Positions 42,282 through 51,845 are shown, counted from the stretch's first letter. The stretch: DNA of 59,558 nucleotides from an uncultured Clostridium sp. (GCA_946499885.1 CAMMTN010000010.1:1-59558); one strand, 5' to 3'. Translations and numbers: made by a program. Notes: generated by a model not told the origin, from the letters alone.

Positions 42282-42932
42282 TTATTCTTCTCCCGAACTC
42301 AAATTATAATATATTGGTTCTTCTTCTACTATTTTTGTTGGGATCCCATGTCCTGGGTATACCAATGTATCATCTGGCAAAACTAATAATTTATTATTTA
42401 TTGATTTCATAATATCTTCAAAACTACTTGTTGGTAAATCTGTTCTTCCCCACATTCCTTTAAATAAAGTATCTCCTGAAAAAAGCATTTGTTCTTTTTG
42501 CGAATATAGGCTACTACATCCTTTAGTATGTCCAGGTGTATGTATTACTCTAAATTCTATGTTTCCTATATGTAATAAATCTCCATCATTTACTCTTGCA
42601 TCAGCTTTTATACTTATAGGGAATTTACTCATAAAACCTGTTAAATTAACATCTGGATTTTTTAATCCTTCATAATCATCTGAATGAATAAGTACCTTTC
42701 CACCTTTGATATTTTTAAGTTCCTCTACTGCCCCAATATGATCACCGTGACAGTGAGTCAAATAAATATATTTCAAATTTCCTTCTAATATATTTAACAT
42801 TTCTATTATTTTATCAATTTGACCTCCTGGATCAATTATCATCATTTCTTTACTTTTTTCATCTTTTATAATATAACAATTTGTTATTATATTATCTATA
42901 TTTGATTTTACCCTTAACCCTTTTAATATCAT
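42282..42932 (-). CDS. Metallo-beta-lactamase-fold hydrolase (GloB-like)
   Basis: A 216-residue hydrolase of the glyoxalase II / YqgX group. Zinc ligands are visible in THCHGDHIGAV (about 60-70), HTPGHTKG (about 133), SGDTLFKG and the final YPGHG. It probably cleaves a small thioester or related metabolite; the substrate is not known. It occupies the same place between rel and hisS in many Clostridia. Ribosome binding site AAGGAG seven bases before the ATG, just inside a REP unit boundary. Confidence 0.9.
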   Translation of the reverse strand: MILKGLRVKSNIDNIITNCYIIKDEKSKEMMIIDPGGQIDKIIEMLNILEGNLKYIYLTHCHGDHIGAVEELKNIKGGKVLIHSDDYEGLKNPDVNLTGFMSKFPISIKADARVNDGDLLHIGNIEFRVIHTPGHTKGCSSLYSQKEQMLFSGDTLFKGMWGRTDLPTSSFEDIMKSINNKLLVLPDDTLVYPGHGIPTKIVEEEPIYYNLSSGEE

Positions 42933-42947
42933 TTGTACTCTCCTTTT

Positions 42948-42978
42948 TGTCGCGAAAAGGCCTGTCCCTCATGCGACA
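42948..42978. repeat. Single REP unit, GCGAAAAGGCCTG type, copy 2
   Basis: TGTCGCGAAAAGGCCTGTCC-CTCATGCGACA has perfect 6-bp ends (TGTCGC/GCGACA). It fills the gap between rel and the MBL gene. The relative at 17111 has the same centre with other ends. Confidence 0.65.
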
Positions 42979-45180
42979 CTATTGTTTCTTTCTTTTTACT
43001 TCATAAACGCTATCTATTTTTCTTAATGATTTTAATATATTATTTAATTGCTCTATATTTTCCACTTCTATAGTTAATTCTGTCATTGCAATTTTTTCTC
43101 TATTTGTTTTTGAATTTACAGCCATTATTTGACACTTATTATTTCCAAGTACAGCAATTATATCTGCAAGTAGTCCGCTTCTATCATTAGCATAAATTTC
43201 AACATCTACGCTATAAGATGTTTTTTTGTTATCACTCCAACAGACATCTATAATTCTATTACCTTCTTCTAGCAAGTTTTTAGTATTAACGCAATCTGTT
43301 CTATGTACTGATACTCCTCTTCCTCTAGTTATATATCCAATTATTTCATCTCCTGGAACAGGATTACAGCATTTAGATAGTTTTACTAAACAGTTATCTA
43401 TCCCCTTTACTATAATTCCATTTTGAGAAGGCTTAGATTTATGTATTTTTTCATTAGAAAGTTCTTCTAATGTTTTTTCTATATCATCTTCCTTATGTGA
43501 TTTCCTATATTCTTCAAGCATTCTTGCTATTATTTTTCCAGAAGTAATTGAACCAAATCCCACACTTGCATACATATCTTCAATTGTATTAAATTTATAT
43601 CTATTTAATGCTGCCCCAATAAATTCTGGTTTAAATAAATCATCATGCTTCATTCCTATTTTCTTTAGTTCTTTTTCTATTAAATCTTTTCCTTTTTCTA
43701 TATTTTCTTCTCTTTGATTTTTCTTAAACCAAGATAGTATTTTGTTCCTTGCTCCTGAGCTTTTTACAAACTTTAGCCAATCTCTACTTGGACCTTTTGA
43801 TTGATCTGAAGTTAGTATTTCTACAATATCTCCACTTTTTAATTTTGTTATTATAGGCATCATTTTACTATTAATTTTGCATCCTACCATTTTATTTCCA
43901 ATTTGTTCATGTATTTGGTATGCAAAGTCTATTGGTGTGGAGCCTTTTGGAAGTACTTTAATTGCACCTTTTGGCGTAAATATATATACCTCATCTTCAA
44001 ATAATTCTTTCTTTAAAGTAGCCATAAATTCATCTGGATCTTGCATTTCACTTTGCCACTCTAATGTTTCTCTAACCCATGCCAATTTATCTTCTTCAAC
44101 TTTTACATTTGCTTTCTTTCCACTTAAGAAACTTGACTCTTTATATGCCCAATGTGCTGCAATACCATATTCTGCAACTCTATGCATGTCCCAAGTACGA
44201 ATTTGAACTTCAAATGGTGTACCTTTAGGGCCAATCAATGTTGTATGTAGTGATTGATACATATTAGGCTTTGGAACAGCAATATAATCTTTAAACCTTC
44301 CCGGCATTGGATTATATAAATCATGAACTACACCTAATGATGCGTAACAATCTTTTACTGAATTTACAATAATTCTTAGTGCAAATAAATCGTAAATTTG
44401 GTCTAATGTGCTATTGTCTCTTTTCATTTTTCTGTAAATACTGTATAAATGCTTTGCTCTTCCTGTTACTTCTGCATCTATCTTTTGTTTTTTTAGTTCT
44501 CCTTTTATTTGCTCCATTATAAGCTCTATAAATTTAAGACGTTCTTCTCTTTTTTTATCTATTCCTTCAACCAATTCCCTATATTCTTCTGGGTATAAAT
44601 ATTTAAATGATAAATCCTCTAACTCCCATTTTAAAGAATATACACCAAGTCTATTTGCAAGAGGTGCATATAGCTCCATAGTTTCCTTTGCATTTGCAAT
44701 TTGCCTATCTCTTGTTAGAAATTTTAATGTTCTCATATTGTGCAACCTATCAGCAAGTTTGATTAAAATTACACGGATATCTTTTCCCATTGCTAAAAAC
44801 ATTTTCCTGTAATTTTCTACTTGTTGTTCTTCTACACTTGCATATTGTAATTTGCTAAGCTTAGTAACTCCATCTACCATATATGCAACTTCTTCATTAA
44901 ATTCTTTTACTAAATCATCATAAGAAGTATCTGTGTCTTCTAATACATCATGCAAAAGTGCTGCACAAATTGTATTGTCATCTAAATCAAGGTTTGCAAG
45001 AGTGTATGCTACTTGCACAGGGTGAATTATATATGGCTCACCAGATTTTCTTAATTGGTCACCATGTTTTGATTTTGCATAATCATATGCTTTTTGTATA
45101 ATCTTTGTATCTCTTCTTCCTTTTTTCTTTTTTACTACTGATATTACATCTTCTATACCTACGTCTTTATATTCTGACAT
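42979..45180 (-). CDS. rel: Bifunctional (p)ppGpp synthetase/hydrolase
   Basis: Makes and degrades the stringent-response alarmone. The 733-residue protein has the HD hydrolase domain (about 25-180, LLHDVLEDTD and the conserved HNMRTL), the synthetase domain (about 240-350, RAKHLYSIYRKM, YDLFALRIIV, PKPNMYQSLHT), TGS (about 395-455, VYIFTPKGAIKVLPKGSTPIDFAY), the zinc-finger/helical region with CCNPVPGDEIIGYITRGRGVSVHR, and a C-terminal ACT domain (about 660-730). HD signature residues are intact, so both activities are expected. It is 14 bases downstream of recJ. Confidence 0.96.
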   Translation of the reverse strand: MSEYKDVGIEDVISVVKKKKGRRDTKIIQKAYDYAKSKHGDQLRKSGEPYIIHPVQVAYTLANLDLDDNTICAALLHDVLEDTDTSYDDLVKEFNEEVAYMVDGVTKLSKLQYASVEEQQVENYRKMFLAMGKDIRVILIKLADRLHNMRTLKFLTRDRQIANAKETMELYAPLANRLGVYSLKWELEDLSFKYLYPEEYRELVEGIDKKREERLKFIELIMEQIKGELKKQKIDAEVTGRAKHLYSIYRKMKRDNSTLDQIYDLFALRIIVNSVKDCYASLGVVHDLYNPMPGRFKDYIAVPKPNMYQSLHTTLIGPKGTPFEVQIRTWDMHRVAEYGIAAHWAYKESSFLSGKKANVKVEEDKLAWVRETLEWQSEMQDPDEFMATLKKELFEDEVYIFTPKGAIKVLPKGSTPIDFAYQIHEQIGNKMVGCKINSKMMPIITKLKSGDIVEILTSDQSKGPSRDWLKFVKSSGARNKILSWFKKNQREENIEKGKDLIEKELKKIGMKHDDLFKPEFIGAALNRYKFNTIEDMYASVGFGSITSGKIIARMLEEYRKSHKEDDIEKTLEELSNEKIHKSKPSQNGIIVKGIDNCLVKLSKCCNPVPGDEIIGYITRGRGVSVHRTDCVNTKNLLEEGNRIIDVCWSDNKKTSYSVDVEIYANDRSGLLADIIAVLGNNKCQIMAVNSKTNREKIAMTELTIEVENIEQLNNILKSLRKIDSVYEVKRKKQ

Positions 45181-45193
45181 AACTAATCCCCCC

Positions 45194-46879
45194 TTAGTAT
45201 GATTTTCGAATATCCTTTAATATAATTTGAATACTTTCCATTCCATTATATGAATTTATTTCTAAATTTCCTACTACATCTACTCTATCATCTATTAAAT
45301 ATTTTTCAGTTAAATTTCCCATATTAAATCCTATAGCATTTATGATAAAACTATCATCTCTTAAAGTTAATCTTAAGTGTTTTCCTTCGGATAATGATCT
45401 TATAGAATTTATTTTTAAATTCTTTAGTAAAAACAATGGCATTTTATTTGCTTCTCCATAAGGTTCTAGTTTTTTTAAACTTTTAACATTTTCAATATCT
45501 ATATCTTTTAAAGATATCTCACTATCAATATTTATTATAGGTACAATCTTGTCTATTTCGCAATTTTTAGCATATTCTTCTAATATATTTTTGAAATTAT
45601 TAAATTCTGACTTTTTTACTGTAACTCCAACGGCCATTGCATGTCCGCCAAATCTTTCTAAATGGTTTCCACATTGCATTAAAGCTTCATGCATATCAAA
45701 ACCTGGTATACTTCTTCCTGAACCTTTTCCTTCTTCTCCTTCAAAACATACTAGGATAGATGGTTTAAAATACATATCTGTTACTTTTGATGCCACAATT
45801 CCAATTATACCATGATGCCATCCTTCTTTTCCTACTATTATGCAATTTTTATTCTTTTCATTTTTTTCTATTTCTTCTACTGCTTCATCAAAAATTTTCT
45901 TTTCTATTGCTTGTCTTTCTATATTATATTCATTTAGTTTTGTTGCTAAGGATTTTGCCTCATAAAAATCTTTTGTTAAGAATAAATCTAATGCTACCTT
46001 TTCATCTCCCATTCTACCACAAGCATTAATTCTTGGCGCTACTCCAAACGATATTGCATTTGAATCTAAAGTTTTAAAACCTATTAAAGATATTAAAACT
46101 TTAAGCCCTACATTTTTAGTTTGTGCTACTAATTTTAGTCCTAATTTTGCAATTACTCTATTTTCATCCACTAAAGGTACTATATCTGATATTGTTCCAA
46201 TACAAACAATATCTAAATATTTCAAATACTCTATTTCATCTAATTTTAGTTCCATTGAAATAGCTTGTATTAGTTTAAAAACTACTCCAACACCTGCTAA
46301 TTGATTAAATGGATATATACTATCTTTTCTTTTCGCATCTACTACTGCTAATGCTTTTGGCAAATTTTCTCCTGGTTCATGATGATCTGTAATTATTGTT
46401 TCTATTCCTAAAGAATTTGCAAACTCAATCTCATCAATTCCAGATATTCCACAATCTACTGTTGTCATTATCCTATATCCAGCATCATATATTTTTTGAA
46501 TTGCTTCTTTATTTAAACCATATCCTTCATCTAATCTATTTGGGATATATGAAAAAACTTCTAAACCTCTTTCTTCTAAATATTTTTTTAAAACGGTAGT
46601 ACTTGTTATTCCATCTGCATCATAATCACCATAAATAATGATTTTTTCTTTTTCATTAATAGCTTTTAAAATTCTATTAACTGCAACAATCATATCTGGC
46701 ATTAAAAATGGATTATGAAAATCTCTTCTAGTTGGATTTATAAAAAGTTCTATATCTTCTTTTTCTGTAATTCCTTTATTTACAAGTATCCTTGCTAAAA
46801 GTTCGTCTAAATTATATTTTTTAGCAAGTTCTTTTACCTTACTTTCGTCTATTTCATAGCATTCCCACTTTTTGTTCAT
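45194..46879 (-). CDS. recJ: Single-strand DNA exonuclease RecJ
   Basis: A 5'-3' single-strand exonuclease for recombination and repair, 561 residues, the short form seen in many Firmicutes. DHH-family motifs: IYGDYDADGITSTTVL (about 81-96), TTVDCGISG, TDHHEPGE (about 162-169), and the DHHA1 segment with GSGRSIPGFDMHEAL and RFGGHAMAVG. The C-terminal OB fold (about 460-560) is present. It is the first gene of the recJ-rel-MBL-hisS run. Confidence 0.95.
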   Translation of the reverse strand: MNKKWECYEIDESKVKELAKKYNLDELLARILVNKGITEKEDIELFINPTRRDFHNPFLMPDMIVAVNRILKAINEKEKIIIYGDYDADGITSTTVLKKYLEERGLEVFSYIPNRLDEGYGLNKEAIQKIYDAGYRIMTTVDCGISGIDEIEFANSLGIETIITDHHEPGENLPKALAVVDAKRKDSIYPFNQLAGVGVVFKLIQAISMELKLDEIEYLKYLDIVCIGTISDIVPLVDENRVIAKLGLKLVAQTKNVGLKVLISLIGFKTLDSNAISFGVAPRINACGRMGDEKVALDLFLTKDFYEAKSLATKLNEYNIERQAIEKKIFDEAVEEIEKNEKNKNCIIVGKEGWHHGIIGIVASKVTDMYFKPSILVCFEGEEGKGSGRSIPGFDMHEALMQCGNHLERFGGHAMAVGVTVKKSEFNNFKNILEEYAKNCEIDKIVPIINIDSEISLKDIDIENVKSLKKLEPYGEANKMPLFLLKNLKINSIRSLSEGKHLRLTLRDDSFIINAIGFNMGNLTEKYLIDDRVDVVGNLEINSYNGMESIQIILKDIRKSY

Positions 46880-46965
46880 TTACCTCTCCTTAAAATTTAC
46901 AATATACATATTATTTTACTACAAAATGAAGTTTTTTTAAAGGGATTTTGGTAAGAAAATTGAAT

Positions 46966-46994
46966 TTGATTTTTTGTATAGTTTGTAGTATAAT
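46966..46994 (+). promoter_or_regulatory. Sigma-A promoter of the 47050 orphan gene
   Basis: TTGATT (46966-46971), 17 bases, perfect TATAAT (46989-46994). Confidence 0.75.
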
Positions 46995-47049
46995 TATGTC
47001 AATTTATGTTGTGTACTGCTTTTAACAATTGTAAAAGGAGAAGGTTAAA

Positions 47050-47304
47050 GTGAAAAAAGAAAAAGGCAAGAGAATTTGCATTATTACAAAAAGTGGATTT
47101 AAAGGGGTTTCCAATACTCTCTTAAGAACTTTTTTCCGGCAGACATATAATTGTAATTGGTTGAGCATAAATTCCTCTGGTAACAAAATAATAATAGAGG
47201 TATCTTTTGTTTTAACTGAAAAAAAGGTTAAAAGATTCGCAGATAAATTAGGAGACAGCACTTCTGTGTTTTATGAAGACGAAATGTTTAAATTCAGCCT
47301 CTAA
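47050..47304 (+). CDS. Small orphan protein (84 aa)
   Basis: I do not recognise this basic protein of 84 residues. The start is GTG with AAAGGAGAAGG about nine bases upstream. It has its own promoter and a hairpin at its end and stands alone on the plus strand between recJ and a metallopeptidase. One CGG codon is present (codon 29, TTC CGG CAG). Beta and helix segments alternate (ICIITKSGF, KIIIEVSFVL, EKKVKRFADKLG), which suggests a small folded domain. Its layout resembles the orphans at 4137 and 18562. Confidence 0.7.
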   Translation: MKKEKGKRICIITKSGFKGVSNTLLRTFFRQTYNCNWLSINSSGNKIIIEVSFVLTEKKVKRFADKLGDSTSVFYEDEMFKFSL

Positions 47305-47315
47305 CTTTTCTACAT

Positions 47316-47344
47316 GAAGGCATGTAACATTGTTACATGCCTTC
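47316..47344 (+). terminator. Hairpin after the 47050 gene
   Basis: GAAGGCATGTAAC and GTTACATGCCTTC are a perfect 13-bp inverted repeat; the following T-run is weak. It also lies at the end of the metallopeptidase gene. Confidence 0.75.
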
Positions 47345-47352
47345 GTTATTAT

Positions 47353-48054
47353 TTATATAATCATTCCAATGCATAATATTATAATTTTCAAAATACACCC
47401 TACTAATAATGAAAAATTAGTAAGAGGTATACCTATTTTATTTAAAACATCTAGTTTTTCTACTAATAAATTTACATCTTCTTTTGTTACGTTTTCATTT
47501 ATCCTTTCTTGTTCATCCATATATTCTTTTGCAACAAATATTGCTTTACTCATTGCTTCATTTTCTAAGTAGCACCTTATTATTAGATAAACAATTGATA
47601 AAAAGATAAATCCTTGTACAAATATTAAGCTTTCTCCTATATTAAATAAGATTAATACTAAAGATACTATAAAATAAAGTAAATAAAAATTCGAATATAT
47701 AAAATTAAATAATAATATTTTCCTGTTTTGTACAGAATGTAAACATTCATGAGCTATTGTTTGAATTCTAGTAAATGTATCTTTTATATCAGCTATTATA
47801 ATTTTATTTGTTATGGCAATATATAAACTTGTTTTTGATTCTTTATTTTCTTCTATTTTAACATCTTTATTATTTAGTTTTTCTAATATTTCTATACAAA
47901 TTTCTTTATTATCTGGAAACTTATTTGCTATATTATTTAAATTTTTATCATACCCTATTTCTTTTATTCTTTTTATATCTTTTATTTTTACATTTAAACC
48001 TATTTTTAATAAAATAATTGTTATTATACTTATTATAATAATTGTTATTTCCAT
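47353..48054 (-). CDS. Membrane zinc metallopeptidase-like protein
   Basis: A 233-residue protein with an N-terminal membrane helix, a zinc-protease motif AHECLHSVQNR (HExxH, about 107-117), two central helices (about 120-165) and a C-terminal helix. A Glu downstream in ENEAMSKAI could be the third ligand. The layout resembles the neutral zinc metallopeptidase family PF04298 (YugP). The substrate is unknown. It is probably cotranscribed with nothing else; a terminator separates it from the YlbF gene. Confidence 0.75.
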   Translation of the reverse strand: MEITIIIISIITIILLKIGLNVKIKDIKRIKEIGYDKNLNNIANKFPDNKEICIEILEKLNNKDVKIEENKESKTSLYIAITNKIIIADIKDTFTRIQTIAHECLHSVQNRKILLFNFIYSNFYLLYFIVSLVLILFNIGESLIFVQGFIFLSIVYLIIRCYLENEAMSKAIFVAKEYMDEQERINENVTKEDVNLLVEKLDVLNKIGIPLTNFSLLVGCILKIIILCIGMII

Positions 48055-48118
48055 TTAATTTCTCCTTTTTATTTCAATTTTTAATAACATTTTTTGAGCA
48101 TTCATTCTATAGACAAAA

Positions 48119-48156
48119 AGCTTTTGCTACACGAATATTCGCGGGTAGTAAAAGCT
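48119..48156 (-). terminator. Terminator of the YlbF-family gene
   Basis: AGCTTTTGCTAC pairs with GTAGTAAAAGCT (one bulge), followed on the minus strand by TTTTTG. It lies about 90 bases past the stop. Confidence 0.65.
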
Positions 48157-48245
48157 AAACAACAATTATTCTCTTAATATCATCGACAAATATATTAAAT
48201 TTAAAAAAACTTAATATATTCTATTTTAATAATAATATATATACT

Positions 48246-48590
48246 TTATAGCACATCTCTTATAGCTTCTGCTATGATTTTATTTACATCTGTAATCATA
48301 ACATTGAACTTCACTTCTAAATCAAAGTATTGTTTTATTAATTCATTTTGAATTAACTCTGCATACATTTCTTCTAATTTTTTTGCTTTTTCTTCATCTT
48401 TGTTTTCTCCTGTATACTGCATAAGTTGTACCTCATATCTTAATCTTTCAAATTCTTCTATTTTATTTTTAGAGTCATTATTTGACATTAATTCGTTTTT
48501 AACTTTTTTGTAAGATTTATATTCTTCAGATTCTTGAATTTCATAAGCTAATCTATTAGCTGTATCATATACATTCATGTAATTTTCCAT
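48246..48590 (-). CDS. YlbF/YmcA family protein
   Basis: A helical cytoplasmic protein of 114 residues of the Com_YlbF family (PF06133), with the pattern ANRLAYEIQESEEYKSYKKV and LIQNELIKQYFDLEVKFN. In Bacillus, YlbF and YmcA belong to a complex that guides RNase Y and affects sporulation, competence and biofilm formation. Which member this is cannot be told. The start is uncertain: an ATG four codons later is also possible. Confidence 0.82.
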   Translation of the reverse strand: MENYMNVYDTANRLAYEIQESEEYKSYKKVKNELMSNNDSKNKIEEFERLRYEVQLMQYTGENKDEEKAKKLEEMYAELIQNELIKQYFDLEVKFNVMITDVNKIIAEAIRDVL

Positions 48591-48649
48591 ACCTTTCTAT
48601 ATCATATTATACAATATTAGTATCTTAAAGCTGTCCACTTAGTGACAAT

Positions 48650-49942
48650 TTATGCATAAGCATGTTTTTTCTTGAAGCTTAACAAATTTGTAATTTCTCT
48701 TTCCGTGTTTTTTGCTTTGTTTGCCTTTTTTGCTTTTTCTTGTGCTATTTGTTCTGCTTGTTTTTGAGCCATAGTTTTGCAAATTGCTCTTTCATATATG
48801 TAATGTGTATCTTGTGCTATTTTATTCCAGTTAAATCCTTCTTTTACTTTTGCTCTTGCTTTTTTTGATATATTAGCTGCTAAACCTGCGTCAAATAATA
48901 TATTTAACACAGAATCAGCTATTGAATTAGCATTTCCTGCATAGCTTTTCATTCCATCTACTTTATGTTCTACTATTTCATTTAGTCCTCCAATATCCGA
49001 TACAACTGTTGGAACTCCTGCAAGCATTGCTTCTAATGCAACTATTCCAAATGGCTCATACGTACTTGGAAATACTGCAACATCTGCACATTTATATATT
49101 TTTTGAACTTGTTTAGAATTTAAATAACCAGTAAAATATACTTTATCTGCAAGTCCCATATTAAATGCTTGTGCTTTTAATTCTTCAAGCATTCCACCTT
49201 TACCAGCAATTATTAATTTAGCATCATGATAATTAGCAAGTATTTTTGGCATAGCTGAAATTAGATGTTGTACTCCTTTTTCATAAACTAATCTTCCTAC
49301 ATATAGTATGATTTTTTCATTGTCCATTGCATATTGTCTTCTAAAATCATAATCTCTATCTATCCCTGTAAAACTATTTACATTTATTCCGTTTGGTACA
49401 ACATTTATTTTATCAAATGGAAGCCCAAATAATCCTTGCACATGTCCTTTCATATAGTTACTATTTACTATAACTTCTGTTGATTCATAAGTTAAAAGCC
49501 ATTCTGTATCATTTATATATCTTTGTGTTTCATCATGTATTCCAGAATTTCTACCAGCTTCAGTAGCATGTATTGTAGACACTATTGGTATATCAAAAGA
49601 ATTTTTTAATGTTTTTGCAGCATTTGCAACTAACCAATCATGTGCATGTATTACATCAAATTTTCCATTTTTACTTATTATTTCTGTTGCCTTTGCTATT
49701 AGATTAAAATTAAGTTGCATTATCCAATCTATAAAATTATTTGGATGTATCATATAATTATCTACTCTATAAACTTCTACACCCTTATCATTCTCATAGT
49801 ATGGTACATCTCCATCTTTATAAGTAATAACTGTTACTTCATGTCCATCTTTAATTAATCTTTTAGATAAATCGTGTACTACTCTTGCTATTCCACCTAC
49901 AATTCTTGGTGGATATTCCCAGGTTAACATTAATATTTTCAT
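48650..49942 (-). CDS. Glycosyltransferase family 4 (starch/glycogen-synthase-like)
   Basis: A GT-B enzyme of 430 residues. It opens with MLTWEYPPRIVGGIARVVHDL and has DVIHAHDWL, NVVPNGINVNSF, LYVGRLVYEKGVQHLI and the donor-binding PSTYEPFGIVALEAMLAGVP with the EX7E motif. A Lys/Ala-rich helical tail follows (about 400-425). The N-terminus is like that of bacterial glycogen synthases and of glycosyltransferases making cell-surface glycans; no other glycogen genes are near, so the product is not settled. Ribosome binding site AAAGGGG. Confidence 0.9.
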   Translation of the reverse strand: MKILMLTWEYPPRIVGGIARVVHDLSKRLIKDGHEVTVITYKDGDVPYYENDKGVEVYRVDNYMIHPNNFIDWIMQLNFNLIAKATEIISKNGKFDVIHAHDWLVANAAKTLKNSFDIPIVSTIHATEAGRNSGIHDETQRYINDTEWLLTYESTEVIVNSNYMKGHVQGLFGLPFDKINVVPNGINVNSFTGIDRDYDFRRQYAMDNEKIILYVGRLVYEKGVQHLISAMPKILANYHDAKLIIAGKGGMLEELKAQAFNMGLADKVYFTGYLNSKQVQKIYKCADVAVFPSTYEPFGIVALEAMLAGVPTVVSDIGGLNEIVEHKVDGMKSYAGNANSIADSVLNILFDAGLAANISKKARAKVKEGFNWNKIAQDTHYIYERAICKTMAQKQAEQIAQEKAKKANKAKNTEREITNLLSFKKKHAYA

Positions 49943-50069
49943 TGGTAATAACCCCTTTCGTTTTTTCTTTTGATTTGCTTAAATTTACTTGTTATATTGT
50001 ATACAAAATTATTACAAAAGTAAACATTTTTTGATAAAAAATTCAAGGAATTTTTATTTTCTACCCTAC

Positions 50070-50098
50070 TTGAGTTTTTAGTAAAAATAGAGTATAAT
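50070..50098 (+). promoter_or_regulatory. Promoter of ssrA
   Basis: TTGAGT (50070-50075), 17 bases, TATAAT (50093-50098); transcription would begin close to the GGGG of the tmRNA. Confidence 0.8.
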
Positions 50099-50111
50099 AT
50101 ATATTGTACTT

Positions 50112-50471
50112 GGGGATGTATTTGGTTTCGACAATAACTCTGAAGTATGAATAGCGAGTAGTGGATGTTCGCTTCGGCCACTATAAAAAAGCGAAAATTA
50201 AATATAAACGCTGATAATAGAGAATTAGCATACGCTGCTTAAGAATAGCAGTGCATCTTACTAAAATTCCCCACAATTTTAGATAGGGTGTCGATTTAGT
50301 GGGAAACGAATTTACTTTGACGTCATAGAAGTAAAGGGTATTTATATGGCTACTTAAAGGATAAATTTGTTTATTAGTTTACTTTTAAGAAATTTTATTA
50401 ATAAACTGCACTCGGAGAATTTCATATGAATGGGTTGTTGGACAGGAGTTCAACTCTCCTCATCTCCACCA
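50112..50471 (+). ncRNA. ssrA: Transfer-messenger RNA
   Basis: tmRNA rescues stalled ribosomes and tags the product for degradation. The 5' end GGGGATG pairs with CATCTCC at the 3' end, and the tRNA-like T arm and CCA are encoded. The tag reading frame (50210-50242) gives ADNRELAYAA then TAA; the resume codon may be the preceding AAC. An integrative element is inserted directly at the 3' end, whose last 15 bases are the left attachment core, so the gene stays intact. Confidence 0.96.
50457..50471 (+). repeat. Left attachment core (attL) in ssrA
   Basis: TCCTCATCTCCACCA, the last 15 bases of ssrA, repeats exactly at 58882-58896. Confidence 0.9.
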
Positions 50472-50479
50472 ATTTAGAT

Positions 50480-50508
50480 ACAAAATTAACCATTTTGTGT
50501 CTTTTTTT
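50480..50508 (+). terminator. Terminator of ssrA
   Basis: ACAAAAT-TAACC-ATTTTGT followed by GTCTTTTTTTA. It lies inside the mobile element, which therefore supplies the ssrA terminator. Confidence 0.65.
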
Positions 50509-50670
50509 ATTTTTTTGTAAATTTATGTGTCACTAAAAAAAGTATTGATTTATAGCGTGTTTTAAGTCTTATTTTATTTTGTGTCACTGTATAAATTTTA
50601 TAAAATTTTTGTGTCTTATTATGTCACTTGTCACAAAATGTGTCACAACTTTTTTTATTGTGACACATTT
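50500..50670. promoter_or_regulatory. Cluster of TGTCAC repeats beside attL
   Basis: TGTGTCAC or TGTCAC occurs about seven times between 50497 and 50668 (for example near 50527, 50579, 50622, 50629 and 50640, and inverted near 50660). Three similar copies lie near attR (about 58768, 58828, 58836). This is the arrangement of arm-type binding sites of a tyrosine integrase. Confidence 0.5.
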
Positions 50671-50675
50671 TTATA

Positions 50676-51845
50676 TCATCTTCCTTCTTCAAAATCTTTA
50701 GTCTTAGTTATACTTTGAGTTTGATAATAATTATTTAATTTTTTTAGTTCTTCTGATTTAAAACTATTTAATACAGAAGTATATGTATTAAGTGTAACCC
50801 TTATATCTTTATGTCCTAAAAGTCTTTGAACAACAACAGGTGCAATTCCAGCTTCAATACATCTAGTTCCAAATGTATGCCTTAAACTATGTGTAGTAAT
50901 ATCATTAACATGACAAATATTTATCATAATTCTTTTTAAAATTTTATTTACAGCTTTAGGATCAGCATATTTTCCAATACTTGATACAAATAATTGTCCG
51001 TCAAAATTATTTTTTGAAATTTCCATTTGCTCTTTTACTTCTTTTAAAATAATTTCTTGAATTGGTATATCTCGTATTCCAGAAAAAGTTTTTGTTGTGC
51101 TACCCATTATAACTTGTCCATTTGAATCTCTTGTTAAAGTTTTATTTATATGCATTAAATTATTTCTTAAATCTATATCTTTATTTTGCAATGCCAAAAC
51201 TTCACCAATTCTTAAGCCACTATACAATTGTATTAAGAAAACATTTTTATACATTTCTTCATTTACTGTTTTATTTTTCAAGTAATCTGTAAGCATTTGT
51301 TGTTCTTCAATTTCTAAAGCTCTAACTGTCTTAGTTTGCTTTATACTTTGAGGAATATACGTATCAGCCATAGGATTAATACTTATATATCCTTTAGAAT
51401 GCGCATATTTGAATGCTTGTGAAAATTGTGATACAAATTTTTGTATATAACTACTTCTATATTTTTTCAATGTTTCAAAGTAGTTTTGCAAATCTTCTGA
51501 TGTGATTTCAGAAATATCTTTTTTTCCAATATCTAGTTTTTCAATTCTTGATATTGTATATAAATTTTTTCCATATTGTTGTTCAGCAATACGATTATTT
51601 TTAAACTTTTTTTCTTCTATAAATTTCATCAATTCACATAAAGGTATTCCATTGTTTTTTATAAATATACTATTACCACTTTTATATTCTAATTCTTTTT
51701 GATATTGCATAGCTTCAGCTTCAGTATCAAAACTCTTTCTTGTTCTTTTAGAAATTCCAGTTTTACTGTCTATTTTGTTATATGAAACAACATATTTTTT
51801 CCTTTTAGTATCATAATAAATACCAGTTTTATTATTTGATTTCAT
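50676..51845 (-). CDS. int: Tyrosine recombinase (integrase) of the element
   Basis: Catalyses integration into and excision from ssrA. In 389 residues: N-terminal arm-binding domain (about 8-55, GIYYDTKRKKYVVSYNKI), SAM-like core-binding domain (about 65-165) and the catalytic domain with Arg in YSGLRIGEVLAL (about 211), His-x-x-Arg in HSLRHTFGTRCIEAG (about 323), LLGHKDIRVTLNTYTS with the last His and the nucleophilic Tyr. It lies 200 bases from attL and reads toward it, as in Tn916-like elements. Confidence 0.95.
   Translation of the reverse strand: MKSNNKTGIYYDTKRKKYVVSYNKIDSKTGISKRTRKSFDTEAEAMQYQKELEYKSGNSIFIKNNGIPLCELMKFIEEKKFKNNRIAEQQYGKNLYTISRIEKLDIGKKDISEITSEDLQNYFETLKKYRSSYIQKFVSQFSQAFKYAHSKGYISINPMADTYIPQSIKQTKTVRALEIEEQQMLTDYLKNKTVNEEMYKNVFLIQLYSGLRIGEVLALQNKDIDLRNNLMHINKTLTRDSNGQVIMGSTTKTFSGIRDIPIQEIILKEVKEQMEISKNNFDGQLFVSSIGKYADPKAVNKILKRIMINICHVNDITTHSLRHTFGTRCIEAGIAPVVVQRLLGHKDIRVTLNTYTSVLNSFKSEELKKLNNYYQTQSITKTKDFEEGR

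Noticed and set aside
47022-47261. 79-codon ORF antisense to the 47050 gene
   Set aside because: The plus-strand gene has the promoter, ribosome binding site and terminator; the antisense frame has none.
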